Source: Cryomorphaceae bacterium
Lineage (GTDB): Bacteria; Bacteroidota; Bacteroidia; Flavobacteriales_D; Crocinitomicaceae
Reading direction: 5' to 3'
DNA: 10,534 nt
Assembly (NCBI GenBank): GCA_027485365.1
Contig: JAIXRD010000009.1
Location: 1 to 10,534, forward strand
The notes under the pieces were generated by a model. That model had not been told where the DNA came from. It ran no database searches and saw only the letters and a program-made list of their open reading frames with translations. Made by a program: the position numbers and the translations under genes. Positions 1 to 7,263 of this stretch are shown piece after piece. Numbering within the stretch: the first letter of the stretch is position 1; each line of letters begins with the position of its first letter.

Positions 1-1226
1 AAATGACCGTATTAAATGATGTCTTTGGTGGCGGTGGATTTGGAACAAGACTTATGCAGAATTTACGTGAAGATAAAGCCTTTACTTATGGATGCTACTC
101 CGGCTTAAATATTCTAAACAACGTGGGCTGGATATCCGTTACCGGTAATTTCAGAAATGATGTTACGGACTCAGCCATTACGGAAATCGTAAACGAATTA
201 AATCGCTTATTGGCAGACGATATTAAATCCGATGAACTTGATCTCACTAAAGCAACTAAAAACGGAAGCTTTGCACGTTCGTTGGAACGTCCACAAACCA
301 TTGCACGTTTTGCTTATAACATTCAACGGTATGGACTACCTGCAGATTATTACAAAACCTATTTACAGCAGTTAGACGCCATAACACCGGCGGATCTTAA
401 AACAGTTGCTTCGAAATATATAAAAGCCAATAACTATAACATTATTGTGGTAGGAAATGAAGCCGTACTGGAAAAGATTAAACGCTTTGATTCTGATGGT
501 CAGGTTACAAAACTTGATGAATTCGGTGATGTAAAAAAAGATAAAATCCCCTCTGACCTTGCGATCAATGACTTGCTTACCAAGGTAACCTTAAGTTTAA
601 CACAAGCTACTTCGTTAAAAGCAGCTACGAAAACCGCAAGTAAAATCAAATCGATGGTTCAGAAATCCACCTTGAAATCAGATAAAATCCCTGTTCCTTT
701 AAGTAGCACTTCGTATTTCACCAACAAGGGAATACAAGCGGATAAAATGGAGTTCAATGGTATGATTGCACAGAAGCAGTATTTTGATGGAAAGTCTGGA
801 TATACGTTCAATATGCAAACAGGGAAAAAAGAAATGACCAGTGAAGAGGTTGCCATTGCCTTGATGGAACAAGGTGTAATTCCAGAATTGAATTGGATCA
901 ATACCGTTTCTAATTATAAACCAGAAGTGATGGGGATTGAATCAGAGAATGGCACACCATATTACGTGGTAAAAATCGCATTTGGAACCAGCGGCGAAGT
1001 TTATCATTACTACGATAAGTCAACTTACCTTAAAGCTAAAACAGTTAAGGTAATGAACCAAGATGGTGAGTCTTCTACTACCGTAATTGAATATGCTGAT
1101 TACAAATCCGTAAACGGGGTGCTCATGCCACATAAAACAATATTGAATGTCGGCCCAATGACGCTAAATATCAGTTTGGATGCCACGGAAGTCAATGGAG
1201 CAATGGATTTGAAAGATTTCGAATAA
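1..1226 (+). CDS. M16 (insulinase-like) peptidase family protein, C-terminal part, 5'-truncated by window
   Basis: The reading frame is open from the window edge, so the start and the N-terminal half lie upstream; 407 residues are visible from base 3. The first ~180 visible residues are the C-terminal M16 domain (LuxS/MPP-like fold). They carry the glycine-rich stretch FGGGGFGTRL (8-17) followed by LREDKAFTYG (21-30), which holds the conserved Arg/Tyr pair (R22, Y29) of the non-catalytic M16 half. The zinc motif HxxEH would be in the missing part, so peptidase activity cannot be judged. After a Lys/Thr-rich linker (~195-230) comes a ~175-residue beta-rich region (KMEFNGMIAQKQYFDGKSGY and onward, ending in DLKDFE). 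It resembles the LolA/LppX-like extensions found on Bacteroidota M16 proteins; this is an inference from pattern. The family is normally periplasmic or outer-membrane associated. It ends 7 bases before the next gene, so they are probably co-transcribed. Confidence 0.88.
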   Translation, partial: MTVLNDVFGGGGFGTRLMQNLREDKAFTYGCYSGLNILNNVGWISVTGNFRNDVTDSAITEIVNELNRLLADDIKSDELDLTKATKNGSFARSLERPQTIARFAYNIQRYGLPADYYKTYLQQLDAITPADLKTVASKYIKANNYNIIVVGNEAVLEKIKRFDSDGQVTKLDEFGDVKKDKIPSDLAINDLLTKVTLSLTQATSLKAATKTASKIKSMVQKSTLKSDKIPVPLSSTSYFTNKGIQADKMEFNGMIAQKQYFDGKSGYTFNMQTGKKEMTSEEVAIALMEQGVIPELNWINTVSNYKPEVMGIESENGTPYYVVKIAFGTSGEVYHYYDKSTYLKAKTVKVMNQDGESSTTVIEYADYKSVNGVLMPHKTILNVGPMTLNISLDATEVNGAMDLKDFE

Positions 1227-1233
1227 AAAAGGA

Positions 1234-2076
1234 ATGAAAACAGGCTTACTCCTCGTTTCTTTACTTGCCTCATTCCTTGCGAATAGTCAACTGCTTTATG
1301 AAATAAAGAGTAAAGACGGCCAGCATACATCCTATATTTTCGGTACCATTCATTTGATGCCCAAAGAGCAATTTAACATCGACTCTACCTTAACTGCTGC
1401 CTTTAATAAGTCGAGCATGATTGCCATGGAAGTCGATTTGAACATGGACCTTGCCCAAAAAATCGAATTAGCAAAGGAGACCATACTTCCTGAAGGTAAA
1501 ACCCTACGTGACATTTGTACCGATGCGCAATATCAATTGATTTATACTTATGCGGTGGATTCCATGCACATGAGTAAAAAGAAGTTCAAACGGTATAGTC
1601 GCTTAAAGCCATTTTTCTTCTCAAGTGTGATGCTTCAAGAATCCTTAGAAGATACCAAATCCTATGAGTTAGAATTTGTTGAAATGGCTAAGAAAGGAAG
1701 TAAAAAAACGATGGGCTTAGAATCCATTCAAGCGCAAATGCAAACCATTAATACGGTTTCATTGGAAGACCAAGTGCGCATGCTAATCGATGGAATGAAC
1801 CAAACGCAAGGATACGATGCCATGTTATCAAACTATTTGAGTGAATCCATAGACGCACTTTACATAGACATCATCACTGAATCTGAAGGATTTCCAAATT
1901 TCGTTGAGAACTTTTTGAACAAACGAAATTCCCAATGGATTCCAGTCATTACGGATCAAATTGAGCGCGAAAACACCTTCATTGCCGTTGGAGCAGGTCA
2001 TCTTCCTGGACCCAATGGCGTCTTAGCACTTTTGCGCGCCCAAGGGTATAGTCTAACCCCAATTCGCAGGAACTAA
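1234..2076 (+). CDS. TraB/GumN family protein, exported
   Basis: 280 aa. It starts with a signal peptide (residues 1 to ~19: Lys3, a hydrophobic core LLLVSLLASFLA, then NSQ), so it should be periplasmic or lipid-free exported. The mature part has the two GxxH motifs of the TraB/GumN/TIKI superfamily: GTIH at 37-40 in YIFGTIHLMP, and GAGH at 253-256 in VGAGHLPGPNG near the C-terminus. The conserved mid-protein Gly-Leu-Glu (GLESIQAQ, about 163-170) is also present. In animal TIKI proteins these residues form a metalloprotease site; the function of bacterial members is unknown, so peptidase activity here is only an inference. Length fits the ~280-300 aa family norm. The start at 1234 is set by the signal peptide. 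The sequence before it (AAAAAAGGA) leaves only one base between a GGA and the ATG, too close for a Shine-Dalgarno site. Its TAA shares its last base with the ATG of the next gene. Confidence 0.88.
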   Translation: MKTGLLLVSLLASFLANSQLLYEIKSKDGQHTSYIFGTIHLMPKEQFNIDSTLTAAFNKSSMIAMEVDLNMDLAQKIELAKETILPEGKTLRDICTDAQYQLIYTYAVDSMHMSKKKFKRYSRLKPFFFSSVMLQESLEDTKSYELEFVEMAKKGSKKTMGLESIQAQMQTINTVSLEDQVRMLIDGMNQTQGYDAMLSNYLSESIDALYIDIITESEGFPNFVENFLNKRNSQWIPVITDQIERENTFIAVGAGHLPGPNGVLALLRAQGYSLTPIRRN

Positions 2077-3644
2077 TGAAAACCTTAGTCTTTTGTTGCT
2101 TTTGTTTACTTTATTCAGCAGTCATTGGTCAAAACGTACTCGTATCTTCAGGGAACTACTTCGAAGGAGAACCGTCTATCGCAATCAACCCAACTAATCC
2201 GCAACATCTTGTGGCTGCCTGGATGGGCTTTCAATTTGGTCAAAAAATCGTGATTAAATCCGCCTACTCCACCAACGGTGGTTCAACCTGGAGTGCACCG
2301 ATATTTCAAGCACACCTCGCACCGGGAAATTCATCTGCCGATGTAAGTTTGGGCTTTGATCATTTAGGAAATGTCTTTATGTGCTATATTGATTACGATA
2401 ATGTAGGATTTACACAAGGCCAGGTGGTAGTTCGAAAATCAACGGATGGTGGCATATCCTGGGGAAATGCGGTGGAAGTAATCAACATAACAGATTGTCC
2501 GAATAAACTATGTATTGATCGGCCTTGGATGGTGGTAGACCAATCCGGAAATGCTCCGCTCGCACCGATTTATGTAACTACAATGAATGCAGACCAACCG
2601 GCACTCATCACCCCACCATATAATCCCTATGTGAGTGTAAGCATCGATGGAGGTCAGAGTTTTATGAATCCACGCGTAATGGATACCGTGAATTATTTGG
2701 CGGGAACAAGCATTACACAACCCATGCCCACTCCAGCAATCGATGGCACGGGGAAATTCTATGCCGTTTATCCATCCTATGTGGTTTCTCAATCCGTTTA
2801 TCCACGACAAGTTTTAGCGAGCTCAACCAATCATGGAACAACAATAACGCACGAAATCGCATATCAAGGACTCAATGTGGGGGTGAGTAATAGTTTATTT
2901 AAACGGGCAGGCAAACTCATTGCAGACCCAGCGCATCCGGGGCATTTAGCATACTGTTTTTTAAGCGAGCAAAACGATCAATCCGATGTGTACCTTATGG
3001 AATCAACAGATGGCGGCAGCACGTGGGGAGCAATGCAAAAGGTAAACCAAGATCCCATTGGAAATAACCGCGTACAAGATTTACTCTGGGGAGATTTTAA
3101 CGAAGCTGGAGATTTAGTGATGACGTGGCGAGACCGTAGGAACGCACCCAATGACGGGTATGAACAAGCGAGTGAAATATATGCAGCAACGAAACCCTAT
3201 GGCGCTGCATCTATTGGGCCAGATTATCCCATTTCAAGTCAAGCCGCAGCTCACGATACCATCTTAGAAGGAAGCGGAAACGACTTCATGAGTGTCGTAT
3301 ATTCAGGCGATACCTGTTATGCCGTTTGGGGAGATGTTCGGTCAGGTACCCTTAAGATTTATTTAAATAAATGGAATGCCTTAACTCAACAAAATAGTAT
3401 ATCGGTAATTTCTGAAGAATATGGATTGCTCACCTATCCTAATCCCACCTCGAACCTCTTATTTTTCAAGCAAACTTTTTCCGCTCCAGTTGAACTACGC
3501 ATTATAAATGCACAGGGGGCTGAAGTATTTCATGAAATGAATTTTAATGGAAATGTTATTGATGTTTCTACCTATACAGGAACCTTCTTTATCGAAGTGT
3601 ACGACCAAGGAAAAACCATCCGCGGGCACTTTACCCGGAATTAA
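2076..3644 (+). CDS. Secreted Asp-box beta-propeller (sialidase-fold-like) protein with T9SS type A sorting domain
   Basis: 522 aa. Signal peptide at 1 to ~19 (MKTLVFCCFCLLYSAVIGQ). The body carries repeated Asp-box (BNR) motifs of form S-x-D/N-x-G-x-x-W/F: STNGGSTW (65-72), STDGGISW (122-129), SIDGGQSF (189-196) and STDGGSTW (310-317), with a degenerate STNHGTTI at 250-257. This is the signature of sialidase-like beta-propellers. Residues ~447-522 are a T9SS type A C-terminal domain: the LLTYPNPTSN entry motif (451-460), alternating beta strands, and a short basic end (GHFTRN). The protein should cross the outer membrane by type IX secretion and be released or surface-attached. Asp-boxes are structural, and I cannot identify a sialidase active site (an FRIP motif and the arginine triad are not evident), so the substrate is unknown. 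It overlaps the previous gene by one base (TAATG), suggesting coupled translation. Confidence 0.87.
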   Translation: MKTLVFCCFCLLYSAVIGQNVLVSSGNYFEGEPSIAINPTNPQHLVAAWMGFQFGQKIVIKSAYSTNGGSTWSAPIFQAHLAPGNSSADVSLGFDHLGNVFMCYIDYDNVGFTQGQVVVRKSTDGGISWGNAVEVINITDCPNKLCIDRPWMVVDQSGNAPLAPIYVTTMNADQPALITPPYNPYVSVSIDGGQSFMNPRVMDTVNYLAGTSITQPMPTPAIDGTGKFYAVYPSYVVSQSVYPRQVLASSTNHGTTITHEIAYQGLNVGVSNSLFKRAGKLIADPAHPGHLAYCFLSEQNDQSDVYLMESTDGGSTWGAMQKVNQDPIGNNRVQDLLWGDFNEAGDLVMTWRDRRNAPNDGYEQASEIYAATKPYGAASIGPDYPISSQAAAHDTILEGSGNDFMSVVYSGDTCYAVWGDVRSGTLKIYLNKWNALTQQNSISVISEEYGLLTYPNPTSNLLFFKQTFSAPVELRIINAQGAEVFHEMNFNGNVIDVSTYTGTFFIEVYDQGKTIRGHFTRN

Positions 3645-3652
3645 GATAAAAA

Positions 3653-3677
3653 TTATCAACAACACGAATTATCCACT
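3653..3677 (+). promoter_or_regulatory. Two DnaA-box-like 9-mers upstream of dnaX
   Basis: TTATCAACA (3653-3661) and TTATCCACT (3669-3677) lie in the same orientation, with starts 16 bases apart. Each matches the DnaA-box consensus TTATCCACA at 8 of 9 positions. They sit 34 or more bases upstream of the dnaX ATG and just upstream of the likely -7 element. Single near-matches also occur inside genes (TTATCCACG at 2798-2806; TTATCAACA on the minus strand at 5191-5199), so the pair could still be coincidence in AT-rich DNA. Confidence 0.35.
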
Positions 3678-3698
3678 GCGTTTTAACATAGAATCCGT

Positions 3699-3706
3699 TA
3701 CATTTG
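3699..3706 (+). promoter_or_regulatory. Bacteroidota-type -7 promoter element before dnaX
   Basis: TACATTTG matches the primary-sigma -7 consensus TAnnTTTG of Bacteroidota exactly. The matching -33 TTG is weak: CTG at 3676-3678 lies 20 bases upstream. Transcription would be expected to start about 5-7 bases after the element, at or right next to the ATG at 3711, which would give an almost leaderless dnaX mRNA. The identical octamer occurs upstream of dnaB at 7941-7948. Confidence 0.55.
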
Positions 3707-3710
3707 TGGT

Positions 3711-4826
3711 ATGAGCGAATTTGTTGTTTCAGCAAGGAAGTATCGTCCGCAAACCTTTGAAACGGTTGTAGGCCAAGGGTCTATTACAGGAACTTTACGC
3801 AACGCCATTTTAACCGGTCATTTAGCTCAAGCCTTTTTATTTTGTGGATCACGAGGTGTTGGTAAAACTACCACGGCTCGAATCTTAGCCAAAACCATTA
3901 ATTGTTTTAACCGAACGCCACAACTTGAGGCATGTGATGTCTGTGATTCTTGCATTTCATTTAACTCAGGGAATTCACTAAATATCTATGAATTAGATGC
4001 AGCTTCGAACAATTCCGTGGATGACATTCGAGGATTAATTGAACAAGTACGCATAGCACCACAACTTGGAAACTACAAGGTCTACATCATAGATGAGGTT
4101 CACATGCTTACTCCACAGGCATTTAATGCCTTTCTTAAGACGCTTGAAGAACCACCTGCTCATGCGATTTTCATATTAGCCACTACGGAAAAGCATAAGA
4201 TAATCCCAACGATCCTTTCAAGATGTCAAATCTTTGATTTTAGTCGAATCAGTGTGAAGGACATTGCGGCTCACCTGACCAACATCGCAGAAAAAGAAAA
4301 CGTTAGCGCAGAACCCGAAGCCTTACACCTCATTGCAACAAAAGCAGACGGCGCCTTGCGTGATGCCTTATCCATTTTTGATCAATTGGTGACCTTCAGT
4401 AATGGAAACATTACCTACCAAACGGTACTAACCAATCTTCATGTATTAGATTACGACTATTACTTTAAAATCGTAGACTACCTTAAAAAAGAGGACATTG
4501 CCGGATCAATTTTAACCTTGAATGACATTATTGAAAAGGGTTTTGACGGACATCAATTCATTATTGGCCTAGCCGATCATTTTCGTAACCTGTTAATGGC
4601 GCAAGATGTTCGGACCTTACCGCTCATGGAATTAACCGATCAAATTAAAGATCGATTTAAAGAACAAGCCGGAGCATGGGAAAAAATTCAACTTACACGC
4701 GCTTTATTTACCTTAAGTAAGGCAGATGTAGCTTACAAGGTTTCGAAAAATCAACGACTTCTGGTCGAAGTCACCCTGATGGAGTTAGGTTCTTTACAAC
4801 AAGAGGCTGAAAAAAAAAATCCTTAA
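3711..4826 (+). CDS. dnaX: DNA polymerase III subunit gamma (short DnaX product)
   Basis: Normal reading gives 371 aa, the AAA+ clamp-loader ATPase that helps load the beta sliding clamp at primed sites. Visible motifs are Walker A GSRGVGKT (46-53), four zinc-binding cysteines C65, C75, C78 and C81, Walker B IIDEVH (126-131), and the SRC motif (170-172) carrying the arginine finger. These cover AAA+ domains I and II, followed by the helical oligomerisation domain III (~245-365). The protein stops just after domain III with EKKNP, the product expected of a gamma subunit (E. coli gamma is 431 aa and tau 643). The ATG at 3711 is chosen because MSEFVVSARKYRPQTF is the standard DnaX N-terminus and no upstream start exists in the short intergenic region. 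The 3' end lies in the A10 slip site. Confidence 0.85.
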   Translation: MSEFVVSARKYRPQTFETVVGQGSITGTLRNAILTGHLAQAFLFCGSRGVGKTTTARILAKTINCFNRTPQLEACDVCDSCISFNSGNSLNIYELDAASNNSVDDIRGLIEQVRIAPQLGNYKVYIIDEVHMLTPQAFNAFLKTLEEPPAHAIFILATTEKHKIIPTILSRCQIFDFSRISVKDIAAHLTNIAEKENVSAEPEALHLIATKADGALRDALSIFDQLVTFSNGNITYQTVLTNLHVLDYDYYFKIVDYLKKEDIAGSILTLNDIIEKGFDGHQFIIGLADHFRNLLMAQDVRTLPLMELTDQIKDRFKEQAGAWEKIQLTRALFTLSKADVAYKVSKNQRLLVEVTLMELGSLQQEAEKKNP

Positions 4827-5422
4827 CGGAACCAATTAGTATCCTTCCCTTTGCTAAACAATCGTTACGTCCACAGCAGAGTCAAGAGAAGCAAGTAAAA
4901 CCATCGCTTAGTTTACCCAAAGTTGAACTGGAAAAAAAACCAAACACGCTTGAAAAACCTACAGGTAGTTTATCCGAAAGTACCCTAAGCATTAAAGCCC
5001 AATTGGCCGAGCATCGCATGAAACAAGTGGTGCCGGAAGAGGATAAACCCAGGAATCAATTCAGCGCGGATGCCATGATTTCTTGCACGCGCAGGTATGC
5101 TCACATACTTAAAGGCCTTGGGAAAGAAACGTTTTATCATGCATTGATTAAACGCGATCCCAAACTTAATGACGAAACCATCACCTTGATTGTTGATAAT
5201 GAAGTCCAAGTAGCTTACATAACCCCGATTCTTCAGGAATTTGTTGATTTTTTAAAAACTGAACTAAAAAACGGATTCATTGAAGTGAAGCTATTAGTAA
5301 CAGAGGTCGCTGAATCCGAACAAAAACCGGTAACAGGAAAAGATAAGTATCAAGCCTTAGCGCGCAAAAATCCGAACATCCATACCCTCAAAAATCGATT
5401 TAATTTAGACATTGAATTTTGA
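3711..5422 (+). CDS. dnaX: DNA polymerase III subunit tau (full-length DnaX, via -1 frame change)
   Basis: The tau form is read as join(3711..4817, 4817..5422), giving 570 aa. The N-terminal 369 residues are shared with gamma. Residues ~370-431 form a Lys/Pro/Gln/Ser-rich linker, and ~432-570 form a compact tail ending in KNPNIHTLKNRFNLDIEF, typical of Bacteroidota DnaX. In well-studied bacteria the tau-specific part binds DnaB helicase and the polymerase alpha subunit, tying the replisome together. Tau cannot be read in one frame: the upstream frame stops at TAA 4824-4826, while the downstream frame is blocked before 4811 by TGA 4808-4810. The join must therefore lie within bases 4811-4826, at the A10 run. 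The downstream part has no plausible start of its own (first candidates are a TTG at 5003 and an ATG at 5018, inside the conserved tail). The stop is followed one base later by the menE ATG. Alternatives are a homopolymer sequencing error or a real frameshift mutation; dnaX is essential, so loss is unlikely. Confidence 0.85.
4810..4819 (+). promoter_or_regulatory. A10 slippery run in dnaX (candidate programmed frameshift or transcriptional slippage site)
   Basis: Ten consecutive A residues lie in GCTG-A10-TCC. In the gamma frame they read GAA AAA AAA AAT CCT TAA. A -1 shift (or one added A in the mRNA) gives AAA TCC TTA ACG and enters the tau frame. An AGAGG at 4802-4806 ends just 3 bases before the run; this is not the ~10-base spacing of the E. 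coli dnaX stimulator. I find no strong downstream hairpin; the best is a 5-bp pairing of 4824-4828 with 4863-4867 across a 34-base loop. A long A-run without structure fits the transcriptional slippage known for Thermus thermophilus dnaX (A9) better than the E. coli ribosomal mechanism. Confidence 0.65.
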
Positions 5423-5423
5423 T

Positions 5424-6434
5424 ATGGAATTGGTTTATCATGATTTATCGCGGATCGAAGAGATCAAATCGTTCATCCAAGAATGGGAAAATAGTTCAGA
5501 TTATATTCAATGCACCACCTCAGGATCTACTGGGAATCCGAAACCTATACAACTAGCGAAGAAACTCGTTGAACATTCTGCAGAACGCACCATTAAACAC
5601 CTTGGTTTACGGTCTGGAATGAAAGCAGGCCTCGCCCTTTCTACCCAAACCATTGGAGGGAAATTAATGGTCATACGCGCCTTATTGGCACACATGGAAC
5701 TACACGTTTTACCTATTTGCAAAAACCCTCTCGAATTCGTTCAAACGCCCTTAGATTTCGTTGCTCTGGTACCTATTCAAGCGATGGAGTTTATAACTTC
5801 CGGTGCACAAAGCCAACGCGATGCGACCGTATTAATCGGAGGTGCGCCGCTCTCTAGCCCTCAACACCAAGCAATCCAAGCCTATTGGAACAATGCGTAT
5901 CAAAGCTATGGAATGACAGAAACGGCCTCTCATGTTGCGCTAAGAAAAATAACGAGCGACGAGGAAGCCCCTTACCTTGCATTAGACGGAATTTCATTTA
6001 AGACGCAAGATTCACAGCTGGTAATAGCCTGTAGAGACTTTAAACAAGGAGACCTACTCACGACCGATTGCGTAGAACTTTTAAGCCCACATTCCTTTAG
6101 ATATAAGGGACGGATGGATTTTGTAATTAATGCTGGCGGCAAAAAAATTCATCCCGAACTACTTGAACATAAACTCAAAGAGGCATTGCATGGCGATTAC
6201 ATGATCGTACCTTTTGATGATTCCAACTATGGACAAGGAATTGGCTTAATACTAACCGACGGAACGAATGAGGTTTCGATTGCTCGGTTTAAAAGTATAC
6301 CATCGATGGAACCGCATGAGATACCAAGAAAGTACATGGTTGTAGAACGGTTAAAGCGTAATGCAGCGGAAAAGATTGATAGAAAGGGAATGATAGACGA
6401 ATCAACAAGGTATGTCTGGAGCACCGTATTATAA
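5424..6434 (+). CDS. menE: o-Succinylbenzoate-CoA ligase (short MenE), AMP-binding enzyme
   Basis: 336 aa from the ATG at 5424. A member of the acyl-adenylate-forming superfamily, it would convert o-succinylbenzoate, ATP and CoA to o-succinylbenzoyl-CoA in menaquinone synthesis, in the cytoplasm. Motifs: the P-loop TTSGSTGNPKP (31-41); YGMTE (162-166); the hinge region GRMDFVINAGGKKIHPE (229-245) with Asp232; and a C-terminal EKIDRKG (316-322) containing the probable adenylation Lys317. It lacks ~100-150 N-terminal residues found in classical acyl-CoA ligases, as do other Bacteroidota MenE proteins, so this is not truncation. No other men gene is visible, so the assignment rests on sequence pattern; another small acyl-CoA ligase is possible. 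An in-frame TTG at 5412 is less likely than the ATG, which lies one base after the dnaX stop. The 3' end overlaps the next gene by 23 bases. Confidence 0.82.
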   Translation: MELVYHDLSRIEEIKSFIQEWENSSDYIQCTTSGSTGNPKPIQLAKKLVEHSAERTIKHLGLRSGMKAGLALSTQTIGGKLMVIRALLAHMELHVLPICKNPLEFVQTPLDFVALVPIQAMEFITSGAQSQRDATVLIGGAPLSSPQHQAIQAYWNNAYQSYGMTETASHVALRKITSDEEAPYLALDGISFKTQDSQLVIACRDFKQGDLLTTDCVELLSPHSFRYKGRMDFVINAGGKKIHPELLEHKLKEALHGDYMIVPFDDSNYGQGIGLILTDGTNEVSIARFKSIPSMEPHEIPRKYMVVERLKRNAAEKIDRKGMIDESTRYVWSTVL

Positions 6435-7263
6435 AATTTTGGGTCTTGAGCCCACAGCAACGGATGCGGAGGTAAAGCGAAGGTTCAGGGAATTAGCCAA
6501 GCAATATCATCCGGACAAGAATCCAAGCGCGGATGCCACCGTAATTTTCCAGCAACTACTCGACGCATATGAACGCATACTGAAAAAGGATTTCGGAGCT
6601 TCTATCAAACAAAAAACTACAAGTAACACCTCCAGTCATGCCGCCCAGCATCGAGAATTTCATAGAAAAGCTTGGGAACGCTATGAGCACATGCGTAAAG
6701 AGCAAGAGCGTGAACTGAATGCATTTTACGATACCTTTATTAAAGGACCTAAAATGAAACTCAAGATCCTCATGGGGATATTGGCGAGTTTAACCTTGAT
6801 TTGTATTATTTCGGATGAATTTCTCCCGGTACATCAGATATCAGATAAAGTCACTTCCTATAACAGTACAAGATATCAGAGCGTTAGCGATCACTTTGTG
6901 AACGAAATTGTCACCGGAGCAGCGGGATCGTATTTTGTAGCCGATTATCAACCATCAACCTTTGAAAGTTACCCCAAGGTGGTCATTCATGAAACCGCCA
7001 TTTGCAGGCTAACAAAGGAGATTATTCACACAACGGATCGAGGAACAACTGCTATCCAAGTTCATTTTACTTTTTATTGGATTCGATGGCTTCTATATGC
7101 ATTTCTTTTGGTGCCCATAACCTTAATGTTTTACCGAAAACGCACAACCATTCAAGTATTAGGATCGTGGTTTAGTTTTTTTATTGTTGGGTCGACGATG
7201 GCTTTATTTTTTATTAGTAATTTTCGAATAATCTCTATGATTAGCCTGGGGAATTGGCCATGA
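6412..7263 (+). CDS. Membrane-anchored J-domain (DnaJ-like) protein
   Basis: 283 aa. Residues ~5-60 are a J-domain: PYYKILGLEPTATDAEVKRR, then the HPD tripeptide (33-35) in YHPDKNPSA, then the helix ending in AYERILKKD. This domain stimulates the ATPase of DnaK-type Hsp70. There is no Gly/Phe region, zinc finger or CTD substrate-binding domain, so it is not DnaJ itself. A charged, helical segment (~78-112; REFHRKAWERYEHMRKEQER) precedes a first hydrophobic helix (~116-134). A ~85-residue loop with little hydrophobicity follows, then two more hydrophobic helices (~223-241 and ~247-270). The likely topology is a cytoplasmic J-domain recruiting DnaK to the inner membrane, with residues ~138-222 outside. 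The function is unknown. It starts 23 bases inside menE and ends in an ATGA overlap with nth, so it is co-transcribed with both. Confidence 0.8.
   Translation: MSGAPYYKILGLEPTATDAEVKRRFRELAKQYHPDKNPSADATVIFQQLLDAYERILKKDFGASIKQKTTSNTSSHAAQHREFHRKAWERYEHMRKEQERELNAFYDTFIKGPKMKLKILMGILASLTLICIISDEFLPVHQISDKVTSYNSTRYQSVSDHFVNEIVTGAAGSYFVADYQPSTFESYPKVVIHETAICRLTKEIIHTTDRGTTAIQVHFTFYWIRWLLYAFLLVPITLMFYRKRTTIQVLGSWFSFFIVGSTMALFFISNFRIISMISLGNWP

Noticed and set aside
2508..2810. Minus-strand open frame of 100 codons within the propeller gene
   Set aside because: It lies wholly opposite a convincing gene with clear Asp-boxes, and its translation has no recognisable domain or start context.
3645..3657. 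GATAA-AAA-TTATC palindrome as a terminator for the upstream unit
   Set aside because: The stem is only five weak base pairs with no GC-rich part and no T-tract after it.
4932..4939. A second A-run (A8) in the tau linker as another slip site
   Set aside because: The tau frame reads straight through it (GAA AAA AAA CCA), and shifts there meet stops within a few to about twenty codons. It may cause minor errors but explains nothing about gene structure.
5003..5422. A separate 139-codon gene beginning at a TTG after gamma
   Set aside because: The same frame is open back to 4811 and reads a normal tau linker there. The TTG lies inside the conserved tail, so this is the tau part of dnaX rather than an independent gene.
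5412..5426. TTG at 5412 as the menE start
   Set aside because: An ATG at 5424 lies in the same frame directly after the dnaX stop and gives the normal N-terminus; the TTG would add four residues inside dnaX.
7254..7262. TTG at 7254 as the nth start
   Set aside because: The ATG at 7260 forms a standard ATGA overlap with the preceding stop, and the two extra residues add nothing recognisable.
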